From NCBI GenBank assembly GCA_003864535.1, contig BHEQ01000010.1, forward strand, positions 1 to 21,851: a stretch of 21,851 nt of DNA, read 5' to 3'. The position numbers and the translations under genes are program-made. Source of the DNA: Gammaproteobacteria bacterium (lineage in GTDB: Bacteria > Pseudomonadota > Gammaproteobacteria > Cardiobacteriales > Wohlfahrtiimonadaceae). The notes beneath the pieces were generated by a model. The model did not search any database. It saw nothing but the letters and a program-made list of their open reading frames with translations, and had not been told where the DNA came from. Of this stretch, positions 6,735-14,315 are shown piece by piece; the first letter of the stretch is position 1, and each line of letters opens with the position of its first letter.

Positions 6735-6877
6735 AAAATATAATCCTTAAATTGTTAGCATAAATGTTTGAATAATCTGAAGTAATCGTAATCACTTAAA
6801 TAAGCATAATAAATAATTGCACGCGCAAATTACTTTGCACTAACGATAAAGTACCTGTTTTCTTGCTTTAAAGTAGT

Positions 6878-6911
6878 TTGATTATTTCCACTTTAAATAG
6901 GAAATAATCAA
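6878..6911. promoter_or_regulatory. 12-bp perfect inverted repeat, candidate operator
   Basis: The arms TTGATTATTTCC (6878-6889) and GGAAATAATCAA (6900-6911) are separated by 10 nt. The arm centres are about 22 bp apart, two helical turns, as for a dimer-binding operator. It is about 145 nt upstream of the PRD gene start and 290 nt upstream of rplK, so control of the catabolic operon is more likely. Confidence 0.55.
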
Positions 6912-7011
6912 TCAGATTAAATACCCCGTGTAACTACTGCGTAGCTAAAGAAGCATCATCACAGCCCTCAATGCCATTAAGCTAAGGCTTTCACCTTAAA
7001 TTATCCTTAGC

Positions 7012-7064
7012 AGATCGGATTTTTACAGCTCCTCCCCTGTAAATGGGAGATTGGGAGGAGTTAG
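7012..7064 (+). repeat. Interspersed hairpin repeat, copy 3 (short form)
   Basis: It contains TTTTTACAGCTCCTCCCCTG, then TAAATGGGAG, ATTGGGAGGAG. It shares the 3' core of copies 2 and 4 but lacks the TCGCA...GTGTTGTGG 5' half. Confidence 0.8.
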
Positions 7065-7156
7065 GCTTAAATATTTACGCGTAAGCTTAATATTTTCTAG
7101 ATTTTTTTATAAAACTAGGTTATTATCCTCTGTCCTCATTTTTGAGGTTTCCAACA

Positions 7157-7183
7157 GGGGAGCAAGAAATTGCGTTATTACCC
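7157..7183 (+). promoter_or_regulatory. Probable L1 binding hairpin in the rplK leader
   Basis: GCAA-GAAA-TTGC forms a GNRA-capped stem (7162-7173) extended by GGG/CCC (7158-7160 with 7181-7183) across an asymmetric internal loop GTTATTA. A stem with an asymmetric loop just before the rplK ribosome site is the known layout of the L1 autoregulatory target in the L11 operon. A short CCTCA/TGAGG hairpin (7134-7147) precedes it. Confidence 0.45.
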
Positions 7184-7201
7184 ATCATTTAGGAGTTATC
7201 C

Positions 7202-7633
7202 ATGGCTAAGAAAGTCACCGCCTATATCAAACTGCAAGTAGCAGCGGGCAAAGCAAATCCATCACCACCTATAGGACCTGCACTTGGTCAACATGGTGTT
7301 AATATCATGGAGTTTTGTAAAGCATTTAATGCACAAACACAACAATTAGAAGTTGGAATGCCACTTCCAGTGGTTATTACGGTTTATAATGACCGTTCTT
7401 TCACCTTCATTACTAAAACTCCTCCAGCTGCTTACTTACTTAAAAAAGCTGCTGGTATAAAATCAGGTAGCTCTAATCCTAATACTAAAAAAGTTGGTAC
7501 AGTTACTCGTGCCCAACTTGAAGAGATTGCTAAAGTTAAAGAAGCGGATCTTTCTGCAGCATCTTTAGATGCAGCTGTACGCACATTGGCGGGCAGTGCT
7601 CGTTCGATGGGCCTTGATGTGGAGGGTATCTAA
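7202..7633 (+). CDS. rplK: 50S ribosomal protein L11
   Basis: This 143-residue protein is full length for L11, a GTPase-centre protein of the large subunit that binds 23S rRNA with L10/L12 nearby. The N-terminal AYIKLQVAAGKANPSPPIGPALGQ with the proline hinge, and the C-terminal rRNA-binding part ending LDVEGI, are diagnostic. AGGAG at 7191-7195 sets the ATG. It is the first gene of the cluster and overlaps rplA by one base (TAATG), so the two are translationally coupled. In most relatives secE and nusG stand directly upstream; here the upstream neighbour is a divergent catabolic operon. Confidence 0.98.
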   Translation: MAKKVTAYIKLQVAAGKANPSPPIGPALGQHGVNIMEFCKAFNAQTQQLEVGMPLPVVITVYNDRSFTFITKTPPAAYLLKKAAGIKSGSSNPNTKKVGTVTRAQLEEIAKVKEADLSAASLDAAVRTLAGSARSMGLDVEGI

Positions 7634-8322
7634 TGTCTAGACTAACTAAAAAAGCAAAAGCAATCGCAGCTTTAATCGAAACAAACAAAGCCTATCCTGC
7701 GCTTGAAGGTTTTACCCTTCTTTCAAGCTTGCCTGAGGCTAAATTTAAAGAATCTATTGACGTTGCCGTGAACTTAGGCGTTGATCCACGTAAATCAGAC
7801 CAAGTTGTCCGTGGCGCTAGTGTTTTACCACATGGTACCGGTAAAACTGTTCGCGTTGCCGTATTTGCCCAAGGTGCTAACGCTGAAGCTGCTAAAGCTG
7901 CTGGTGCGGATATTGTTGGATTTGAAGATCTTGCTGAGAGCATTAAAGCTGGCAACATGGATTTTGATGTTGTAATTGCAAGTCCTGATGCGATGAGAAT
8001 CGTCGGACAATTAGGTCAGGTTTTAGGTCCGCGCGGCTTGATGCCTAATCCTAAAGTTGGCACGGTAACTCCAGATGTAGCAACCGCGGTAACTAATGCA
8101 AAATCAGGACAAGTTCGCTTTAGGACTGATAAAGCAGGAATCATTCATTGCTCAATCGGCAAAGTTGGTTTTGATGCTGTTAAATTACAAGAGAATTTAA
8201 GAACTTTACTTGTTGAATTAAATCGCCTTAAGCCATCGACCTCTAAAGGTATCTATGTGCGTCGCGTAAGTATTTCAACAACGATGGGACCTGGCTTAAC
8301 GCTAGATATCGCATCAATTTAG
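7633..8322 (+). CDS. rplA: 50S ribosomal protein L1
   Basis: This 229-residue protein has the L1 signatures: VDVAVNLGVDPRKSDQVVRG-like strand/loop near residue 44, LGQVLGPRGLMPNPKVGTVT (about 128-147), and the C-terminal IYVRRVSISTTMGPGLTLD. L1 forms the mobile L1 stalk at the E site and represses its own mRNA by binding the rplK leader. The start overlaps the rplK stop as TAATG, with GGAGGG just upstream. Length is normal and no anomaly is seen. Confidence 0.98.
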   Translation: MSRLTKKAKAIAALIETNKAYPALEGFTLLSSLPEAKFKESIDVAVNLGVDPRKSDQVVRGASVLPHGTGKTVRVAVFAQGANAEAAKAAGADIVGFEDLAESIKAGNMDFDVVIASPDAMRIVGQLGQVLGPRGLMPNPKVGTVTPDVATAVTNAKSGQVRFRTDKAGIIHCSIGKVGFDAVKLQENLRTLLVELNRLKPSTSKGIYVRRVSISTTMGPGLTLDIASI

Positions 8323-8594
8323 TTTTAAAAAATATATAAAATATACACATAAATATTAAATTTGGACCTTATTTGTTTAATTTAAGATTAACTTAAGATT
8401 AGTTAAGCAAATAAGTCTAAGACCGTAGATGCCAAAAGGCTTAATGAGTAAGAATGAGTCTACGTAGACGGAAGGTTCTAAACATTTAGAACAAACCGTG
8501 GGGCTTACAAGTTTTAAAAGTTCCTTATGGAATGAGGCTTGTAAGGTATATCACCGGTATAATATTTATATTATGCATAATATAAGGTAAAAAA
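8323..8594 (+). ncRNA. L10 ribosomal protein leader (rplJ 5' regulatory RNA)
   Basis: The 272-nt rplA-rplJ gap carries an L10-type leader from about 8365. The closing stem is CTTATTTG/CAAATAAG (8368-8375 with 8408-8415). The conserved block GACCGTAGATGCC (8421-8433) is followed by CGTAGA/TCTACG pairing and GTAGACGG (8463-8470), close to E. coli leader sequence. After it come a GTTCTAAA-CA-TTTAGAAC hairpin (8475-8492), a CTTACAAG/CTTGTAAG stem (8504-8511 with 8538-8545), and a 20-nt perfect palindrome just before the ribosome site. L10-(L12)4 binding to this leader is known to repress rplJ translation. I see no ORF. Confidence 0.8.
8566..8585 (+). promoter_or_regulatory. 20-nt perfect palindrome abutting the rplJ ribosome binding site
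   Basis: The half-sites TTATATTATG and CATAATATAA form a perfect 10-bp arm palindrome directly followed by the AAGG Shine-Dalgarno (8584-8587) and ATG at 8595. In RNA a hairpin here would touch the ribosome site and could be the switch controlled by the upstream L10-binding part. Confidence 0.6.
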
Positions 8595-9101
8595 ATGAGT
8601 TTAACTTTAGAAGAGAAAAAAGCGGTTGTTGCTGAAGTATCCGAAGTTGCTGCTCGTGCATTTTCAGTGGTTGTTGCTCAATACCATGGCTTATCTGTAT
8701 CTCAAATAACTGAGTTACGTAATAAAGCTCGTGGTAATAATGTGTATTTGCGTGTTGTTAAAAACAGCTTAGCAAAGCGTGCAATAGCAGGCACTCAATT
8801 TGAATGTATGACAGATAGTCTTGTTGGACCACTAATTTTAGCTTTTTCTTTAAATGAAGAAGATCCAGTTAGTGCGGCACGCGCGATTAGTGACTTTGTC
8901 AAGCAAAAAGCCAATGAAAAAATGGTAGTTAAAGCCATTGTTCATGATGGTGAGCTTTATGATGGTAGCGCACTTGCAACTATTGCAGCACTACCTACGA
9001 AAGATCAAGCTATCTCTATGCTTCTTGCAGTGCTTAAAGCACCTGTTCAAAAACTTGCTGCAACAATTGCATCAGTTCGTGATCAAAAAGAAGCTGCTTA
9101 A
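8595..9101 (+). CDS. rplJ: 50S ribosomal protein L10
   Basis: This 168-residue L10 is the base of the L12 stalk. MSLTLEEKKAVVAEVSEVA at the start, VVKNSLAKRA near residue 52 and the C-terminal helix QKLAATIASVRDQ (which binds L12 dimers) are typical. Length agrees with gammaproteobacterial L10. The ribosome site AAGG is weak and lies against a palindrome, consistent with translational control through the L10 leader. A 165-nt gap to rplL has no gene and no clear hairpin. Confidence 0.98.
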   Translation: MSLTLEEKKAVVAEVSEVAARAFSVVVAQYHGLSVSQITELRNKARGNNVYLRVVKNSLAKRAIAGTQFECMTDSLVGPLILAFSLNEEDPVSAARAISDFVKQKANEKMVVKAIVHDGELYDGSALATIAALPTKDQAISMLLAVLKAPVQKLAATIASVRDQKEAA

Positions 9102-9266
9102 TAATTACTAAGGGACTTCTATTAATTAGATTTTTCAAGGCTTGCGATTTTATTAACAGCGTAGTTTACTTAGGTAAATGAGTATGTTAATGAAATAGTG
9201 TAACGCAGAAAAAAGCAACTAATATATGTGCCCACCACTTTATATTTAATTTATCAGGAGTAACAA

Positions 9267-9632
9267 ATGTCTATTTCTCAAGACGATATTCTTAACGCCA
9301 TTGACGCAATGAAAACAGCTGAAGTTATGGAATTAATTTCAGCAATTGAAACAAAATTTGGTGTAACTGCAGCCGTTGCCACAGCAGGTCCTGCAGCAGC
9401 TACTGAAGCTGTTGAAGAACAAACTGAATTTAACGTTGTTATGACTTCTTTTGGCGCTAACAAAGTTAACGTAATCAAAGTAGTTAGAACATTAACAGGC
9501 TTAGGCCTAGGTGAAGCTAAAACTTTAGTTGAAAGTGCACCTACAAATGTTAAAGAAGGCGTTTCTAAAGATGAAGCTGCTAAAGTTAAAGCTGAGCTTG
9601 AAGCTGCAGGCGCAACTGTTGAGATTAAATAA
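9267..9632 (+). CDS. rplL: 50S ribosomal protein L7/L12
   Basis: This 121-residue acidic protein has the N-terminal dimerisation domain, an Ala-rich hinge (about 34-52) and the C-terminal factor-binding domain with NKVNVIKVVRTLTGLGLGEAK (the helix that contacts translation GTPases). It is present in several copies on the ribosome through L10. AGGAG lies 7 nt before the ATG. The long spacer after it separates the ribosomal and polymerase parts of the operon, where an attenuator lowers expression of rpoB relative to rplL. Confidence 0.98.
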   Translation: MSISQDDILNAIDAMKTAEVMELISAIETKFGVTAAVATAGPAAATEAVEEQTEFNVVMTSFGANKVNVIKVVRTLTGLGLGEAKTLVESAPTNVKEGVSKDEAAKVKAELEAAGATVEIK

Positions 9633-9756
9633 TTAACTAATTCATAAAAGCCCTATTTATAGGTTATGAAGGAAATTTAAATTATTTAAATAAACGGATA
9701 GAGTGTGTATTTCAAATTAGAAAAACTTAGTTTAAAGCTAATGTAAAATGACTTTT

Positions 9757-9786
9757 AGGCTGGTGAGACCTCTCACCAGCCTTTGC
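9757..9786 (+). terminator. rplL-rpoB transcription attenuator
   Basis: AGGCTGGTGAGA (9757-9768) pairs perfectly with TCTCACCAGCCT (9771-9782), leaving a tiny loop, and is followed by a short T run. The stem sequence is close to the E. coli rplL-rpoB attenuator as I remember it. The T run is brief, which fits partial rather than full termination. Confidence 0.85.
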
Positions 9787-9860
9787 TGCCTTCAATATCT
9801 ATTTATTTTTGCATTGCAGCTAAGCACAGACTACGGAGTTTTTACTTATTTTACTTACAT

Positions 9861-9930
9861 GATTATCCAGCGTTATACGCAGTTATATCTAGTTATACAT
9901 GGTTATACTTTGTTATACATTGATTTACAG
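9861..9930 (+). repeat. Decamer tandem array, consensus nGTTATACnn
   Basis: Five units at exact 10-nt spacing start at 9871, 9881, 9891, 9901 and 9911: CGTTATACGC, AGTTATATCT, AGTTATACAT, GGTTATACTT, TGTTATACAT. Degenerate units flank them at 9861 (GATTATCCAG) and 9921 (TGATTTACAG). The GTTATAC core is kept while the three linker bases vary, unlike a recent slippage product. Confidence 0.8.
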
Positions 9931-9953
9931 TAGTTTATTATTGGTTAATATTT

Positions 9954-9993
9954 GTCAATTAAATTGACTTTTCAATACATTATTTTTTATATA
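9954..9993 (+). promoter_or_regulatory. Candidate rpoB promoter with overlapping palindrome
   Basis: TTGACT (9964-9969) and TATATA (9988-9993) have an 18-nt spacer and could be sigma-70 boxes about 120 nt before rpoB. The 15-nt palindrome GTCAATT-A-AATTGAC (9954-9968) overlaps the -35 box. The background is very A+T-rich, so chance similarity is possible. Confidence 0.4.
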
Positions 9994-9999
9994 TTTCGT

Positions 10000-10025
10000 A
10001 CATATTTTGAACACATATTTTAAAC
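10000..10025. repeat. 13-nt tandem duplication upstream of rpoB
   Basis: ACATATTTTGAAC (10000-10012) is followed directly by ACATATTTTAAAC (10013-10025), one mismatch. An ATGATA pair (10026-10037) follows. Confidence 0.75.
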
Positions 10026-10110
10026 ATGATAATGATAATTTATTAATTATTTTTTTATAGAAAGTTCAATTTAACTGATAGTTCTTAAATTCACGCCTAG
10101 GGGAAGTTGC

Positions 10111-13100
10111 ATGGCCTACTCATTTATAGAGAAAAAACGTATCCGTAAGGATTTTGGTAAACAAGAAAGCATTTTAGATGTTCCGTATTTACTCTCCATT
10201 CAATTAGACTCTTATTGTGAATTTTTACAAGATTATGTCTCGCGTAAAAAGCGTAAAGATCAAGGTCTGCACGCGGCGTTTAAATCTATATTTCCGATAG
10301 AATCTCATTCAGGGAATGCGATCTTAGAATATGTTGATTATCATTTAGGCGAGCCTAGTTTTGATGTGCGCGAATGCCAATTACGTGGCGTTACTTATGC
10401 CGCTCCTTTGCGGGTTGGCTTGCGTTTAAAATTAAAAGATGCTGATAAAGGTACGATTAAAGAAATTCGCGCAGCAGAGCTTGATAATTTTGGGCGTGGC
10501 GGCGTGTATATGGGCGAAATCCCACTAATGACCGATAATGGCACTTTTGTTATCAATGGCACGGAGCGCGTTGTCGTTTCACAATTACACCGCTCACCTG
10601 GCGTGTTTTTTGATCATGATAAAGGCAAAACTCATTCATCAGGCAAGATATTATTTTCGGCGCGAGTTATCCCTTATCGCGGTTCGTGGCTTGATTTTGA
10701 GTTTGATGCTAAAGATTTACTCTTTGTGCGTATAGATCGCAGACGCAAATTACATGCGACTATTTTGTTGCGCTCTTTGGGTTTATCCAACCAAGATATG
10801 TTAGAGACTTTCTTTGACACAAATACCTTTTATTTTGCAGGTGATAAAATCTCAATGACGCTTATACCTGAGCGTTTACGTGGTGAGATGGCAGCATTTG
10901 ATATTAGTATTGGCAATAAAATAATCGTAGAACGCGGACGGCGGATTACCGCAAAACATATCCGTGATTTAGAAAATGCGGATATTGGCAATATTGAGGT
11001 CTCAACTGAATTTTTAGCAGGGAAGATACTCGCTAAAGATTTAATGGATGAAGAGACAGGCGAGCTCTTAGCTTTTGCTAATGACGAATTAACGATTGAA
11101 CAAATCGAAAAAATAATGGCGCGTGGCATTAAGTCTATTGAGACGCTATATGTTAATGAATTAGATCGCGGTGCATTTTTATCCAATACGATTCGGGCAG
11201 ATATTACCCGTAACGCACTTGAAGCCCAGATTGAAATTTATCGGATGATGCGCCCAGGCGAGCCACCTACGAAGGAAGCTGCTGAAGCATTATTTAATAA
11301 TTTATTTTTCTCCGCAGATCGCTATGATTTATCCGCAGTTGGACGTATGAAGTTCAATCGCCGCTTAGAGCGTCCGTCAGATGAGGGTGAGGGTATTTTA
11401 AGTAAGCAAGATATTCTTGCAGTTATGGAAACTCTTATTGGAATCAGAAATGGTAATGGTAGCGTTGATGATGTCGATCACTTAGGTAATCGTCGCATTC
11501 GCTGTGTTGGTGAGATGGCTGAGAATGTTTTTCGCGTTGGTCTTGTCCGCGTTGAACGTGCGGTTAAAGAGCGTTTAACTCTAGCTGATAGTGAAGGTTA
11601 TACTCCAACTGATTTAATTAATGCAAAACCTGTTGGCGCGGCGATTAAAGAATTCTTTGGCTCATCACAACTCTCACAGTTTATGGATCAAAATAATCCT
11701 TTATCAGAAATCACGCATAAACGCCGTATTTCAGCCTTAGGTCCAGGTGGTTTAACGCGGGAACGCGCAGGTTTTGAAGTACGTGACGTACATACTACTC
11801 ATTATGGTCGGGTGTGCCCGATTGAAACTCCAGAAGGCCCAAATATCGGTCTGATCAATTCACTGGCTTGTTATGCAAGAACTAATAGTTATGGCTTTTT
11901 AGAAACGCCATATCGTAAAGTTGAAAATGCAATGGTGACTGATCAAGTTGATTATTTATCCGCTTACGAGGAAGGTCAATTTGTTATTGCGCAAGCAAAT
12001 GCCAAACTTGATGCAAATGGCACTTTTGTTGAGGATTTAATCGCCTCAAGAATCTCGGGTGACTTTACGCTCTCCACGCGTGATCAAATTCAATATATTG
12101 ATATTTCACCAAAACAAATTGTATCAGTTGCCGCAGCACTAATTCCATTTTTAGAGCACGATGATGCTAACCGCGCCTTAATGGGCTCGAACATGCAACG
12201 TCAAGCTGTACCTACGCTAATAACAGACAAACCTCTTGTCGGTACGGGTATGGAAGTAATTGTGGCGCGTGATTCTGGCGTTTGCGTTGTTGCTCGCCGT
12301 GGTGGTGTTGTTGATTCGGTTGATGCAACGCGTATTGTGGTGCGTGTCAATGATGATGAGACTATTACGGGTGAAGCTGGTGTTGATATTTATAATCTGA
12401 CCAAATATACGCGCTCAAATCAAAATACATGTATCAATCAACGTGCTTTAGTTAAACAAGGTGATGTTGTTTCAATTAAAGATATTTTAGCTGATGGTCC
12501 ATCAACCGATATGGGCGAGCTTGCGCTTGGGCAAAACATGTTAGTTGCGTTCATGCCTTGGAATGGCTATAACTATGAGGATTCTATCTTAATTTCTGAA
12601 CGTGTTGTGCGTGAAGATCGCTTTACAACTATCCATATTGAAGAGCTAACTTGTGTCGCGCGTGATACTAAATTAGGTGCGGAAGATATTTCTGCGGATA
12701 TTCCTAATGTATCTGAAGCTGCGCTTGCTAAACTTGATGAAGCGGGGATTGCATATATTGGAGCTGAGGTTAAAACTGGGGATATTCTTGTGGGTAAAGT
12801 ATCACCAAAAGGTGAGACCCAGCTTACGCCTGAAGAGAAATTATTACGCGCAATCTTTGGTGAAAAAGCCTCAGATGTTAAAGATTCATCTTTACGTGTT
12901 CCAGCAGGAATGGATGGCACGGTTATCGATGTCCGTGTTTTCACACGTGATGGCGTGACTAAAGATCCACGTGCGAAAGCGATTGAAAAATCAGAGCTTG
13001 ATCGGGTGCGTAAAGATTTAAATGAGCAATTACGTATTTTAGAAGATGATCTTTTCCAGCGTATTGAAAAACTAGTTCTAAATAAAGTTGCAGATGGTGG

Positions 13101-14205
13101 ACCTAACGGCTTAAAAGCTAAAGCTAAAGTAACCGCTGAATATTTAGCTGATCTTAAACGCGAAACATGGTTTGAGATTCGTTTAAAATCAGAAGATGCT
13201 GCAGGTGAGCTTGAAAAAACCAAAGCACTTCTAACGCAAACGCGTAAAGAATATGATGCTAAATTTGAAGAAAAACGTGGCAAAATCACTCAAGGAGATG
13301 ATTTACAGCCTGGTGTTCTTAAAATGGTTAAAGTTTATCTTGCGGTTAAACGTCGGATTCAACCTGGGGATAAAATGGCAGGACGCCATGGCAATAAAGG
13401 TGTTATCTCGATGATAGTACCTGAGCAAGACATGCCGTTTATGGCAGATGGCACGCCTGTTGACATTTGTTTAAATCCATTAGGTGTTCCATCGCGGATG
13501 AATATTGGACAGATTTTAGAGACGCATTTAGGTTGGGCGGCGCATGGACTTGGGCTTAAGATCGGTAAGATGCTTGCTGCAAAAACGAAAATGGCAGAAT
13601 TACGTAAATTCTTACATGAAATTTACAATAAAGATGCCTCGGCGCAAAACATTGAATTTGATGATTTTTCTGATGACGATATTATAACCTTGTGCGGCAA
13701 TCTAAAAGGTGGCGTGCCTATGGCTACACCTGTATTTGATGGCGCATCAGAAGATGAGATGCGCAGAATGTTGCGCCTAGCTGATCTTCCTGAAACAGGG
13801 CAAACAACATTGCATGATGGGCGTACTGGTGATGCTTTTGATCGTCAGGTTACTGTTGGCTATATGTATATGCTAAAACTCAACCATTTGGTTGATGACA
13901 AAATGCATGCGCGTTCAACTGGTCCATATTCATTAGTAACGCAGCAGCCTCTAGGTGGTAAAGCCCAATTTGGCGGACAGCGTTTTGGAGAGATGGAAGT
14001 ATGGGCGCTTGAAGCTTACGGCGCGTCATATACTCTTCAAGAAATGTTAACCGTTAAGTCAGATGATGTCGCGGGGCGGACTAAAGTGTATAAAAACATT
14101 GTTGATGGTGATCATCGTATGGATGCTGGAATGCCTGAGTCCTTTAATGTATTAGTAAAAGAGATCCGTTCACTCGGGATTAATATGGGTTTAGATACTG
14201 AATAA
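10111..14205 (+). CDS. rpoB: DNA-directed RNA polymerase subunit beta
   Basis: This 1364-residue beta subunit of the polymerase core is slightly longer than the 1342 of E. coli. It starts AYSFIEKKRIRKDFGKQ, with AGGGGA 7-8 nt before the ATG. The rifampicin pocket FGSSQLSQFMDQNNPLSEI (from about residue 516) keeps the sensitive-type residues equivalent to Asp516, His526 and Ser531 of E. coli (here Asp526, His536, Ser541). The active-site region PGDKMAGRHGNKG and the C-terminal FGGQRFGEMEVWALEAYGA, which joins beta', are intact. An A/T-only hairpin overlaps its stop codon. Expression is set by the upstream attenuator and possibly by a local promoter. Confidence 0.99.
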   Translation: MAYSFIEKKRIRKDFGKQESILDVPYLLSIQLDSYCEFLQDYVSRKKRKDQGLHAAFKSIFPIESHSGNAILEYVDYHLGEPSFDVRECQLRGVTYAAPLRVGLRLKLKDADKGTIKEIRAAELDNFGRGGVYMGEIPLMTDNGTFVINGTERVVVSQLHRSPGVFFDHDKGKTHSSGKILFSARVIPYRGSWLDFEFDAKDLLFVRIDRRRKLHATILLRSLGLSNQDMLETFFDTNTFYFAGDKISMTLIPERLRGEMAAFDISIGNKIIVERGRRITAKHIRDLENADIGNIEVSTEFLAGKILAKDLMDEETGELLAFANDELTIEQIEKIMARGIKSIETLYVNELDRGAFLSNTIRADITRNALEAQIEIYRMMRPGEPPTKEAAEALFNNLFFSADRYDLSAVGRMKFNRRLERPSDEGEGILSKQDILAVMETLIGIRNGNGSVDDVDHLGNRRIRCVGEMAENVFRVGLVRVERAVKERLTLADSEGYTPTDLINAKPVGAAIKEFFGSSQLSQFMDQNNPLSEITHKRRISALGPGGLTRERAGFEVRDVHTTHYGRVCPIETPEGPNIGLINSLACYARTNSYGFLETPYRKVENAMVTDQVDYLSAYEEGQFVIAQANAKLDANGTFVEDLIASRISGDFTLSTRDQIQYIDISPKQIVSVAAALIPFLEHDDANRALMGSNMQRQAVPTLITDKPLVGTGMEVIVARDSGVCVVARRGGVVDSVDATRIVVRVNDDETITGEAGVDIYNLTKYTRSNQNTCINQRALVKQGDVVSIKDILADGPSTDMGELALGQNMLVAFMPWNGYNYEDSILISERVVREDRFTTIHIEELTCVARDTKLGAEDISADIPNVSEAALAKLDEAGIAYIGAEVKTGDILVGKVSPKGETQLTPEEKLLRAIFGEKASDVKDSSLRVPAGMDGTVIDVRVFTRDGVTKDPRAKAIEKSELDRVRKDLNEQLRILEDDLFQRIEKLVLNKVADGGPNGLKAKAKVTAEYLADLKRETWFEIRLKSEDAAGELEKTKALLTQTRKEYDAKFEEKRGKITQGDDLQPGVLKMVKVYLAVKRRIQPGDKMAGRHGNKGVISMIVPEQDMPFMADGTPVDICLNPLGVPSRMNIGQILETHLGWAAHGLGLKIGKMLAAKTKMAELRKFLHEIYNKDASAQNIEFDDFSDDDIITLCGNLKGGVPMATPVFDGASEDEMRRMLRLADLPETGQTTLHDGRTGDAFDRQVTVGYMYMLKLNHLVDDKMHARSTGPYSLVTQQPLGGKAQFGGQRFGEMEVWALEAYGASYTLQEMLTVKSDDVAGRTKVYKNIVDGDHRMDAGMPESFNVLVKEIRSLGINMGLDTE

Positions 14206-14227
14206 TAATTATCAAATAATTATTATT
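14201..14227 (+). promoter_or_regulatory. A/T-only hairpin over the rpoB stop codon
   Basis: AATAATAATTAT (14201-14212) and ATAATTATTATT (14216-14227) are perfect 12-bp arms with loop CAA. The TAA stop of rpoB (14203-14205) is inside the 5' arm. No GC pairs, so it is weak thermally despite perfect symmetry. Confidence 0.6.
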
Positions 14228-14243
14228 CTAAAAACACATATTC

Positions 14244-14315
14244 ATTGAGCATGTTTAATTAGGTATATTATTAATTATATTATTAATAATAATAAACACT
14301 TAAAACATGCTCAAT
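14244..14315 (+). promoter_or_regulatory. Long-range hairpin in the rpoB-rpoC gap
   Basis: ATTGAGCATGTTT (14244-14256) pairs perfectly over 13 bp with AAACATGCTCAAT (14303-14315). The 46-nt A/T-rich interior contains its own TTATTAA-type symmetry. It occupies most of the 147-nt gap and ends 37 nt before the rpoC ATG. No T run follows, so it is not a standard terminator; a processing site or a protein/RNA regulatory element is possible. Confidence 0.65.

Larger units (their letters stand above)
6735..7201. promoter_or_regulatory. Divergent control region between the catabolic operon and rplK
   Basis: No gene is seen in these 467 nt. From left to right: an imperfect palindrome AATTGCACGCGCAAATT (6815-6831); TACTTT/AAAGTA arms (6831-6853); a 12-bp inverted repeat (6878-6911); GCTAAGG/CCTTAGC arms (6981-7011); interspersed repeat copy 3 (7012-7064); a TTACGCGTAA palindrome (7075-7084); and an A+T-rich promoter-like stretch with TATAAA at 7108 and TATTAT at 7121 before the rplK leader. 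The promoters of both operons must lie here or further upstream, but I could not fix consensus -35/-10 pairs with confidence. Confidence 0.55.
9633..10110 (+). promoter_or_regulatory. rplL-rpoB spacer: attenuator, decamer array, candidate promoter
   Basis: No gene is supported in these 478 nt. The spacer holds an attenuator hairpin (9757-9782), a 10-nt period repeat (9861-9930), a palindrome (9954-9968), a candidate promoter (9964-9993), a 13-nt duplication (10000-10025), and the ribosome site AGGGGA just before rpoB. Confidence 0.7.

Noticed and set aside
9861..9930. CRISPR-like array
   Set aside because: A 7-nt core with 3-nt linkers is far too short for repeats and spacers and no cas gene is present.
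9748..9933. 61-codon ORF in the rplL-rpoB spacer
   Set aside because: It starts inside the attenuator region, has no ribosome site, and its C-terminal half is only the decamer repeat.
12573..13289. 238-codon open frame antisense to rpoB
   Set aside because: It is Ser/Arg-rich with no family resemblance or ribosome site and is fully explained as a shadow of rpoB codon use.
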